Source: Cyclina sinensis (taxonomy: Eukaryota; Mollusca; Bivalvia; Venerida; Veneridae). Taken from it: a stretch of DNA of 64,000 nt. The notes beneath the pieces are model-generated. The model saw only the letters and a program-made list of their open reading frames with translations. It was not told the origin of the DNA and searched no databases. A program made the translations under genes and the position numbers. Shown one piece after another: positions 51,740-61,345 of this stretch. The stretch's first letter is position 1; every line of letters begins with the position of its first letter. The stretch spans positions 5,890,001 to 5,954,000 of the forward strand of contig JAAONU010000123.1 in NCBI GenBank assembly GCA_012932295.1, written 5' to 3'.

Positions 51740-52160
51740 ATGGTGCTAATACAGGAAGGCAATGCTTTGCTCACTCAGTGTAAGAACACACTCTGGATGA
51801 TACTGGAGGCTGAAGAAAATGCCTCGAAAGCCTCGTCCCCGGGGCCAGAGCAGGGGTCATCCGGGGACAGAGGAAGTAGTCAAGACAGATCACTCAGTCC
51901 AGAGAGTTTGGATTCAAGTATTTTGGAAGGTATTACTGACCTAGGATTAGTGAAATTTGATGATGGGGATGATGATTGTGACAAAACTGGATTGATTCAA
52001 AGAGTTAAGGATTTGGGAGCAGTCAGAACAAGGTTTGATAATGTAGATTTATTACAAGGGGCTGCTGGGTCCCCACCTGAGTTAACAATAATTGGCTGCA
52101 CTGCCAAAGGAATTGATTGTGATGACTGCAAGTGTAAAGTTGTCTTCAAGAAATGTAAAG
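51740..52160 (+). CDS. Unrecognised coding-like exon; possible alternative first exon of MAGI or of a nested gene
   Basis: An open frame starts at ATG 51740 (in-frame TAG at 51725-51727) and runs to a strong donor, GTGAGTAC at 52161, phase 1. The 140 residues look like real protein. A Ser/Pro/Gly-rich stretch (SSPGPEQGSSGDRGSSQDRS) is followed by an acidic segment (VKFDDGDDDCDKTG), a mixed segment (LIQRVKDLGAVRTRFDNVDL) and a Cys-rich end with spacing CTAKGIDCDDCKCKVVFKKC. I do not recognise the family. The phase-1 donor equals that of MAGI exon 5, so it could splice to the same downstream exon. The best internal acceptor (CTTTGCTCACTCAG, ending 51778) would enter at phase 0 and so would not follow exon 5 in frame. 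That favours a first exon with its own promoter, or the start of a nested gene. No function is assigned. Confidence 0.5.
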
Positions 52161-54100
52161 GTGAGTACATGTGTATTTTACTTGAAACATAACTGTCAGT
52201 CTTGATTGAATTGTATTTATTCTATAATTATTTATTTGCTTGTTTTTCAGGAATTGTATTTATTACTATTTGATAATATTTATTTTAAAACAAACATAAC
52301 TATGTAATGATGCAATGTTTCCAATATTTCCTGTGGAATTCTGCACCTGTTTAAATGGAGATGTTTCAGATTGTTCCATTAGTCTTGTTAAAATACAGTA
52401 CTGTCTTCTCAAAGACTATGTTATTATATTGTTCTGTGATACTAAGGTATCCCATTTCAGATGTTGAATTTGAATTTCCCCATCACAATGATGCAAACAA
52501 TTAATTGTTCCATTATAATTTAGCGAAAAAATATCTACAGTGGCCTAAAAGATGACATCTGTCAAAAGATTGCTGTATGGTTCCCAATAAAGTAGAGATA
52601 TTTTCAGGGTTTAAAATGACCAGCAGTAATGTTCAATACAGGCTGGAAAAAGTTTTTCTAATTTTAGCTGTGTTTGTTTACAAATTTCAAACATTGGGTG
52701 TTCTGGTCAAGAGTTACAAGACAGAAAGGATTACCCTTCATTTCGTTTTCAGTTTTTGACTGAATTCATAACAGTTCATGGTTTATTTAGTTTTTTCAAA
52801 ACGTCATGTTGTCCAAATTTAAACACTGATCGCTAAACACTGTGATATCAATATAAACTTAGCAAAGTGGGAAAAACCGAGACTTACTTTCAGTTTGTAT
52901 GTTCATTTTACTGGTCAGAATTTAAAAAAAATGCAGTTTTGATTTGAGGTATCACATTGGCATTGAAAGCTATTTACTATATAAATAAATGAAATTTAAG
53001 TAAACTTGGAATTCAGTATCAACTCCCTGATAGAATTTTTAGGAATGATATAGCATATCTAAGTTAGTAGAAAAAAATCATTGAAAATCAAAGACTACCC
53101 TCTGTCATGCTAATCTCCACAGTACTTGCATCATTGGACATTTGGCCTTTGCCAGTCTAGGTATTGATCATGTAATGCTTATTTATCTTTTTTTATGTTT
53201 TAATCACTGGTTCCAAGTTGCCTCCTTCATAATCAGTTTCTGCTTTTGTGAAACTTCATTAATCAATAATTGTTTCCATATTTTTTCTCTGAAGTCTAAA
53301 ACAAGAATCAAGTTAATTAAGATGTATTTGAAAGTTTTACTTTGAAACTGTATTAACTTTCAGGTATAGTGGAAAACTTAATTGGATGATTTGCCACAAG
53401 TCATAGGCAAAATGTTGGTACTTAGCAGATCTCATGATAAAGGCTTGCTCCTAGTTCATACTGTTATTAGTGGCTTTTAGAATATGTTTACACCGATAAT
53501 AACGACAATACTCTTGAAGAGATTTTTCCACTGGTTATTATCAAGAAGTATTTACTTAAGCATTGTTCTGTATTCTGGTTTGTTTGTGCATCTGGGCATG
53601 GCTTTATTGTGGTCAGGCCAGGGCATGGCTTTTATAGCTGCTTTGTGCTCTGATATTTGAACACTAAAACCATACTGACTATTGAACTGTGTTACATTAA
53701 GAATGAATGATCACCCATTAGCTCATTGTAATTCACTAAATTACCTGTTTTCTAGTGAAATAATAGAATAGATTAGGTTAGATTAGTTGTCACCTAGGTT
53801 ATTCAACTTCATTTTTCTAGAGATTACTTGGTAATGTTTTTCACCTTCACTTCTTACCTGAGATCTCTGAGTGTCTGATCCTTAGTCATGTTCCGACCAC
53901 AGTGATGAATTAATTAGTTTTGCAGAATCTTGTAGGGATTTTTTTAAAACTTTCTGACAGGTATGACAAAGCTTTGTATTCCGATTACTGGACCACCAAC
54001 AGGATGACTATACCTTAAGTAAGATTTAGTCTTTTTCTAAAATAATGAAATCAGTCTTATCACAAAACAGTTTGCATGTTATGGAGAGAAAAGTTTTAAG
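52161..54100. other. Intronic AT-rich DNA, no element recognised
   Basis: Follows the donor at 52161. No further exon of the unknown protein or of MAGI was recognised. Confidence 0.3.
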
Positions 54101-54114
54101 TCTCAACACATAAC

Positions 54115-54650
54115 CCTGTGCTTGATATAAAGAGAAGGGACTCGGACTAAACACATTATCCTGTGCATGATATAAAGACAAGGAATTCAGACTGAACATA
54201 TAACCCTGTGCATGATATAAAGACAAGGGACTCAGACTGAACATATAACCCTGTGCATGATATAAAGACAAGGGACTCAGACTGAACATATAACCCTGTG
54301 CATGATATAAAGACAAGGGACTCAGACTGAACATATAACCCTGTGCATGATATAAAGACAAGGGACTCAGACTGAATATATAACCCTGTGCATGATATAA
54401 AGACAAGGGACTCAGACTGAACATATTACCCTGTGCATGATACAAAGACAAGGGATTCAGACTAAACGCATTATCCTGAGGACAATAGTATAAAGACAAG
54501 GGACTCAGACTGAATGAACATAAATCTTTTTCCTTGGTATGAAGTATAAATATATGATGCTGTGCATGGTATAAAGTGTAGGTATTCAGATGTAAATACT
54601 AACCTTATACATGTTATAAAGAGAAAGGACTCGGTCTAAACATATAACTG
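54115..54650. repeat. Minisatellite, 45-bp unit, 9 good copies plus degenerate ones
   Basis: The unit is GACAAGGGACTCAGACTGAA then CATATAACCCTGTGCATGAT and ATAAA. It repeats with an exact 45-bp step from about 54127 to 54490, then degrades to about 54650. Because 45 is divisible by three, the minus strand holds a 157-codon frame (54026-54499) of a 15-residue repeat (SLSPLSLYHAQGYMF). No splice or promoter context supports it as a gene. Confidence 0.9.
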
Positions 54651-55574
54651 CATGAGTAGGAGCACTTTTTAGCGGGATTAAGACTTTCAGAGGGCCAAAA
54701 TAACCATCTTAGCAAAAGAAACTTACTAGCTACTTGTGATAGGAGCATAAGCAGTAACATGAGCACATGATAAGCAAATTACATTTGATTTTGCAAAAAG
54801 AAATTTATTTATTCTGTATATAAATATTTGTAACAGTTTTTCTTCTATAATTGTTACCACAGATGCTTGTTCTTGTGGGTATCTTGCTTGTCTAAATAAA
54901 TGTAATTGTGACAGTTGAAATTATTCTTATTTTAATTTGCATTTATCTCAGACTGTAGTAAAACAACAAATTTTGAGTGGTTGAATGGGTTTGCACTTGG
55001 TTAATATTAGCACCTGGCTTTTCAAGTAATATTTTCACAGGTGGGCAGCCCAAAACAAACAGGGCAGATGCTGTAACTGTTAGAAATGTTTCGTTTAAAA
55101 TTCAGACATTGAATAAGAACGGAACAATGTACTTTTAAAAAGTGGTTAAGATTTTGCATATCAGAAAAAGGAAGCCACGGATTATCTAAGACAGAAAGTT
55201 TAGCATTGGTTATACTGGAGCCAAGAAATAAAAGAATAAAACAAAGAAGGCTGTTTGTTGCTTAATTAATGGGCATTTATTTTGTCTGACATTAATGGGT
55301 ATATATATCCAGATATTTCTAAATCTGATCTCTCAAAGAGAACAGACACAAATTTTATGAACAGAACTTAACAGGAGATAGGTTTCAACTTTTATTGGAA
55401 GCACATGGTCTGAGAAATGAAGAAAGTATTCTGTTTCTGATACACTTTTACTTCATCCAAAGTGATGGCATACAACATCCAGTTGCCAAGTAAAAATCTG
55501 TAAAAGGTTTGCCCATGAAATTTTTTTAAACTGTTGTGCAGTTTCTGTATCACTGTACTTAATGGTTGTAAAAA

Positions 55575-55665
55575 AATCTGAAGAAGTCAGTTTTAATTGT
55601 GAAAAAACTAAAAGTTAGTTTTAATTGTGAAAAAAGCTGAAGAAATCAGTTTTAATTTGTAAAGA
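55575..55665. repeat. Short tandem repeat around GTTTTAATTGTGAAAAA
   Basis: Three imperfect copies of AGTTTTAATTGTGAAAAA with AAGAAGTCA-like spacers. It is small and diverged. Confidence 0.6.
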
Positions 55666-56499
55666 GTGGGAGACTGTAAGTAACAGAGTCTGTTGAAAAG
55701 ATGGTAAAGAAGTATCATGAATATTACATCGTAGCACTGAAAGGATGTTGAAAGTATTGAGGTTTAGGAAAGCATGATGTAAGAAAGATAACTAGCTGCT
55801 ATACTTGCCTAGAAATATAGATCTAGTTTTCTCCCTTGGCAGGAAGTTCAGGGGAGACAACTGCAGCAGTTTTATACTCAACCACCTGTGAGTTACTTCC
55901 AGAAGTGACACTTGCAGTTGTTTCTTCGATATTTTGAGACTGACTGAGAAACTTAGTATGAAAACACATAAAACAGTTTTGCTGTGGAATGACTCATTCA
56001 TAATATACAGCTAGTTCTGTTATTATTACTCATTTATTCACTGCATTCTTTTCTTGCAGAATTGATAAGAAACACCATGCCTAGAATTCTAGCTTTATTT
56101 TTATATGTTTTCTGAGGTTGATTTTCAGGAAAATACATGGGGAACACATTAATGCTGCTGGGTGTAAACAACATATACAAGACAGACAATTGACAGCTGG
56201 GTGCTGTAGGCTTTACTCTTAATTCATGGAACCTGTCCAATTTCTGGTGAACATGTTGGTGTACTAAACAATTCTGTAGGAAGTTTTTTACACCCTGATA
56301 TTTCCAAGAATAGTGAGAAAGAAAAAAACATCTTAGTGTAAGAAATATTACACATCTGGAGGGAATTTGGGCATTATCTATTTTTGCAGGTAATTAAAGA
56401 CTCTACCTTAAAGCTTGGAGTAAGGTTATGAAGTCCCTGTTTATAATGTAAATGGTTCACTGACTATAGAGTGAATCATATCTATTAACTTTAAATTAC

Positions 56500-57170
56500 T
56501 ATGCCCCCTTTCAAACAATCAGTTGTATATGGCCACCCATTTATTGTCGAGCCCACTTGCTGATAGCTCGCCATAGTCGTCACATTTGGTACCGTAGTTC
56601 GGTTTATGTACATGCGTGCGTTTGTTCGTCCACCTAGATTGTCTTGTCTGGACCATAACTTCTCTGTGCACAGAAGGATTTTGAAATACCTTGATGTACT
56701 CCTGCACTCCTTAATGAGACAGTGTGTCACATGCAAGACCCAAGTCCCCAGCTCGAAGCTCAAGGTCACAATGCCAGGTCAAAGGTCCAAAATCTTGATG
56801 ATTGACCTTGTCCGGGCCATAACTTCTCCCTGCATGGAAGGATTTTAAAATACCTTGGCACATTTTTTTCACCTTGATGAGATGGTGTGTCACGTGCAAG
56901 ACCCAGAATCCTAGCTTAGAGGTTAAGGTCACAGTGACAGCTCAAAGGTCCAAAATGTTGATGATAGACCTTGTTTGGGCCATTACTTCTCCATGCACGG
57001 AAAATTTGAAAGTACCGTGATACATTTACACTCAAAGAGACATCATATAGGCCTGCCTTGTCCTTCTGTCATCACCTTCCCACAGTTTCCATTTCACTGT
57101 CCCATCCCCATAGGCAACTTTCCATTGGAGGGCTTGACATGCTGCCCATGGGCAAATTCTAGTTGAATTC
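56500..57170 (+). mobile_element. Mollusc-type dispersed element with ~160-bp tandem units
   Basis: The head holds CGAGCCCACTTGCTGATAGC and CATGCGTGCGTTTGTTCGTC. Then come two full units and one partial one, each with GGCCATAACTTCTC, CATGGAAGGATTTT, TGTGTCACGTGCAAGACCC and a CAAAGGTCCAAAAT block. The tail is TGGAGGGCTTGACATGCTGC then CCATGGGCAAATTCTAGTT. It is clearly a dispersed element of the same general build as the other tandem-core elements. Open frames on both strands in it are by-products. Confidence 0.6.
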
Positions 57171-57386
57171 AAGTGTACCTTTAGTGACCCTTTATAGATT
57201 TTGAAATTTATTGTGATGGCTGCCAGGTGCTGTGCTGACTTTCCTTTTATGTCTTTATGCGCAACTAAATAACTTAACTGTGTAACAAGAATATTGAAGG
57301 TCATGTGTGTAAGACTAGCTTGCAGTCCTGCCAAGTTAAAACACCACATCCAAACACTTGTGCTTTTGTTTCTTGGATGCTAATTT

Positions 57387-59039
57387 TTAGCTCACCTGAG
57401 CTGGCTCAGGGTGAGCTATTAGGATCGATGAATGTCCGTCGTCCGTTCACATTTAGTTCGTTAACACTCTACAGGTCACATTTTTGCTCCAATTGTCACC
57501 AAACTTGGTCAGGATGTTTGTCCCAATAATTACTCGGACGAGTTCGAATATGGGTCATGTGGGGTCAAAAACTAGGTCACACAGCCTGTATATAGAAAAA
57601 CCTTGTTAACACCCTAGAGGTAACATTTTAGCCTGAATATCCTGGAAATTTGTCAGAAAAGTTGTTTCCATGATTTCTAGCTCAAGTTCGAATATGGGTA
57701 ATCTGGGTTCAAAAACTAGGTCACAGAGCCCAAATATGGAAAAACCTTGTTAACACTTTAGAGGTCACATTTTCAGTCCAAATTTCCTTGTAATATGTCA
57801 GAAAGGTTATTTGGGTGATTTCTAGCACAAGTTCGAATATGGGTCATGTGGGGTTAAAAACTAGGTCACACAGCCCAAATATGGTAAAACCTTGTTAACA
57901 CTCTAGAGGTAACAATTTTAGCCAAAATTTCCTGAAAAACTGTCAGAAAGCTTGTTAAGATGATTTCTAGCTCAAGTTGGAATATGGGTCATGTGGGGTC
58001 AAAAACTAGGTCACACAGCCCAAATATGGTAAAACCTTGTTAACAATCTAGAGGTAACAATTTTAGCCCAAATTTCCTGAAAAACTGTCAGAAAGCTTGT
58101 TAAGATGATTTCTAGCTCAGGTTGGAATATGGGTCATGTGGGTTCAAAAACTAGGTCACACAGCCCGAATATGGTAAAACCTTGTTAACACTCTAGAGGT
58201 AACATTTTCAGCCCAAATATCCTGGAAATATGTCAGATAGGTTGTTTCGATGATTTCTAGGTCAAGTTCGAATATAGGTCATCTGGAGTCAAAAACTAGG
58301 TCACACAGCCTGAATATGGTAAAACCTTGTTAACACTCTAGAGGTAACATTTTCAGCCCAAATATCCTGGAAATATGTCAGATAGGTTGTTTCGATGATT
58401 TCTAGGTCAAGTTCGAATATAGGTCATCTGGAGTCAAAAACTAGGTCACACAGCCTGAATATGGAAAAACTTTGTTAACACTCTAGAGGTAACATTTTCA
58501 GCCCAAATATTCTGGAAATATGTCAGAAAGGTTATTTCGATGTTTTCTAGGTCAAGTTCGAATATGGGTCATCTGGGGTCAAAAACTAGGTCACAGAGCC
58601 CAAAAATAGAAATATCTTGTTAAGGCTCTAGAGGCTACTGTTTCAGTCCAAATATCCTGGCAGTTTGTCAGAAAGGTTGTTTGGTTGTTCAAATTATTAG
58701 ATTAGGTTAAAGGTCATGGAGGTTAAAAATAGATTTATCTACTATACCTCATAAAGCCTTCATTTATAGACCAATATCTTTGATATTCAATATATAGGTT
58801 CCTTGCAAAGATCTCTACCCATGGGTAGGGTTTGAGGTCACTGGGTCAAGGTCAAGGTCACAATAGCTTATAATAGATATTTCTACTTTCTGTAGCCTTT
58901 ATTTATTGACTGATATTTTACATATTTGGTTTGTAGGCACTTGTATATTTTCAGTTAAAAAATGAAATACTGCGTAACAGCAAACCTACAGCCAAAGTAC
59001 TCAGGTGAGCGATCCAGGGCCATCATGGCCCTCTTGTTT
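57387..59039 (+). mobile_element. Helentron-like (HINE) element C with ~8 copies of a ~145-bp core
   Basis: The 5' end is TTAGCTCACCTGAGC, then a hairpin with GGCTCAGGGTGAGC. The 3' end has CTCAGGTGAGC at 59000-59010, GGGCCATCATGGCCC at 59017-59031 and TCTTGTT. The last ~330 bp (from about 58690) are nearly identical to the end of element A. The core is entirely different: units contain CACACAGCCCAAATATGGTA, AAACCTTGTTAACACTCTAG and TCAAAAACTAGGTCAC. No coding capacity. Confidence 0.75.
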
Positions 59040-60240
59040 TAAGGAAGTCTTGCAGTTTGTTGAAATATTCCCAAGATTACTAGAGTCATGGATATTATTA
59101 ACCAGATTCTTAATTTCATAGGATCATCTTCCAGGAATGAGAGGTAAAAAGTGGAGAATTTGTCAGTGCATGCCTTTAGGCTAATTTGCATATTTTATTT
59201 GTAGTTAAAGACCAAATTGTTTGGGAAGAGAGGCATTATTGTCCTTAATGTTTCACTGAAAATGAATGACTAATGACTGTGTAACTGTCTTCAAACTGCA
59301 AAATGCATGGGAACCGATTACCTCCAAATCCCTGCCTGGTGTTTCCAATCATTTTTCCCAGAGATTGAAGATGAAACAAGTTTGTTATAGCTTTGTTACC
59401 CTGTAGTATACAAGGTCAGTCTGCCTTTGTTTACTAAAGAAAAAATTGCATTTGTGTTAGAAAATCTAATTCTTGGGGATGCAATTTTGAAAGATATGAT
59501 GATTTATTGACAGAGATGAAATGTCTTGGTTGTTGTTTGATAGTTAGTTAATCATAGTTTATGCTGGAGATGGCAGCTGATGAACCCAGATAGTAGGTTA
59601 ATCAGGAAAATGATTTATATCAGGTCTGAAGGTATGTACCTATCTAGTTAGATTTTGATGATCTATGACAGAACTTACAGACTTTCAGCTTTTGAGAGAC
59701 TGTGGAAGCATAAATGTTGTTGTTTATTTTGTTTTGGAAATTTCAAGATAAGGTATTTATTTCCGTTTCATTGCCGGTTCTGCTGTCTGTTTTGAGAAAT
59801 AGAATTTCTTAGCAACTGAAAATTTTGTTTGATTTATATCACATAATGGTGTATCAGATTGCTTTCAAAATTACATTGAGAATGGTTGGATTTAAAATGG
59901 TATTTGGAATCTCTGTGTTTTCGTTTGGAATGCTTTGCTGAACAGTTATGCAGTTCCATGGCCTTCCCATCTGTTTCAGAGTGTTGCACATCTAATTGAA
60001 TATGGAAAGCTACAGCTGTCTTGCTGTACTTTGATATTTTTTTCACAGGATATAGTATTACCTCTTCTCTCATCGAACTTGTAATGAAGCTTATTATCTT
60101 GTGTTTATGGTATGTTGTTAATGTCTTTATACTGCATGATAAACAGTAAGCTATGGTATATTTAATTGAGAAAAAACTAGTTCAGGTATGGTAATGACTA
60201 CTGTTAATGGACAAAGATTCAAAGGAACCTTTGTTTATAC
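59040..60240. other. Intronic DNA, no element recognised
   Basis: AT-rich sequence without supported features. The 79-codon minus frame at 59834-60073 has no domain. Confidence 0.3.
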
Positions 60241-60243
60241 ATG

Positions 60244-60958
60244 CACAGACTAAGTATGAAAGGCATCTTTGCTCAGGCATGCAGAAACGGAGTTGGAAAG
60301 GCATCTTTGCTCAGGCATGCAGAAACGGAGTTGGAAAGGCATCTTTGCTCAGGCATGCAGAAACGGAGTTGGAAAGGCATCTTTGCTCAGGCATGCAGAG
60401 ATTGAGTTTTAAAGGCATCTTTGCTCAGGCATGCAGAAACAGAGTTGGAAAGGCATCTTTGCTCAGGCATGCAGAGACTGAATTTGAAAGGCAGCTTTGC
60501 TCAGGCTTGCAGAGACTGAGTTTTAAAGGCATCTTTGCTCAGGCATGCAGAAACGGAGTTGGAAAGGCATCTTTGCTCAGGCATGCAGAGACTGAATTTG
60601 AAAGGCATCTTTGCTCAGGCTTGCAGAGACTGAGTTTGAAAGGCATCTCTGGTGAGGCATGCAGAGACTTGAGTTTGAAAGGCATCTTTGCTCAGACATG
60701 CAGAGACTGAATTTGAAAGGCATCTTTGCCAAGGCATGCATGGACTTGCATATGGAGTCATCTTTGCTCAGGTATGCAGAGACTGAGTTTGAAAGGTGTC
60801 TTTGCTCAGGCATGCAGAGACTGAGTTTGAGAGGCATCTTTGCCAAGGCATGCGTGGACTTGCATGTAGAGGCATCTTTGCTCAGGCATGCAGAGACTGA
60901 GTTTGAAAGGCGTCTTTGCTCAGGCATGCAGAGACTGAGTTTTAAAGACATGCTGGGA
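60244..60958. repeat. Minisatellite, 38-bp unit, about 19 copies
   Basis: The unit is GGCATCTTTGCTCAGGCATG then CAGAGACTGAGTTTGAAA, with a GAAACGGAGTTGG variant in the first copies and a CCAAGGCATG variant twice. The step is 38 bp. Two plus-strand frames (60207-60710, 60659-60985) and a minus-strand frame (60577-60975) stay open through it. These repeat-encoded peptides have no other support as genes. Confidence 0.9.
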
Positions 60959-61044
60959 AAGATCTTCTTGGACACCTTTGCTTAACATTTCAAGTGCTTC
61001 CAATGAATCTGTGGTCTTTAATGAAGAGAAAGAGCTATTTTAAG

Positions 61045-61140
61045 AGCTCATGCATGTGGGGACAGAGCTTTTAAGATGCTTCATGCATGTGGAGACAGAG
61101 CTGTTAAGATGCTTCATGCATGTGAAGACAGAGCTATATT
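61045..61140. repeat. Short tandem repeat, 33-bp unit, about 3 copies
   Basis: TTCATGCATGTGGAGACAGA then GCTGTTAAGATGC repeats three times. It lies about 90 bp after the 38-bp array and shares only GCATG and AGACAGAG-type words with it. Confidence 0.75.
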
Positions 61141-61345
61141 TGTTTGACCTTGACCCCTGAATGACCTTCACCTTGAAGATCCAATTGTCAGAAAACTTTA
61201 ACATTGGCCATAACTTCCACATGAGGAAGTGGATATACTTCATACTTGGATACAACACCCCTTTGGACAAGACCTGCCCACTGACCTAAATTTATATGAC
61301 CTTGACTCCTGATTGACTGGTTTTCAGCTCAAAGGTCAAAGCACC
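61140..61345. repeat. Dispersed 'GACCTTGACC' repeat fragment
   Basis: TTTGACCTTGACCCCTGAAT, GGCCATAACTTCCACATGAG, GACCTTGACTCCTGATTGAC and CTCAAAGGTCAAAGCACCAC are words typical of mollusc tandem-core repeats. Boundaries are uncertain. Confidence 0.45.

Noticed and set aside
54026..54499. 157-codon minus-strand frame as a gene
   Set aside because: It is explained by a 45-bp tandem repeat without stops; there is no splice, start or homology support.
60207..60710. 167-codon plus-strand frame as a repeat-protein gene
   Set aside because: It is produced by the 38-bp array, and overlapping frames on both strands are equally open.
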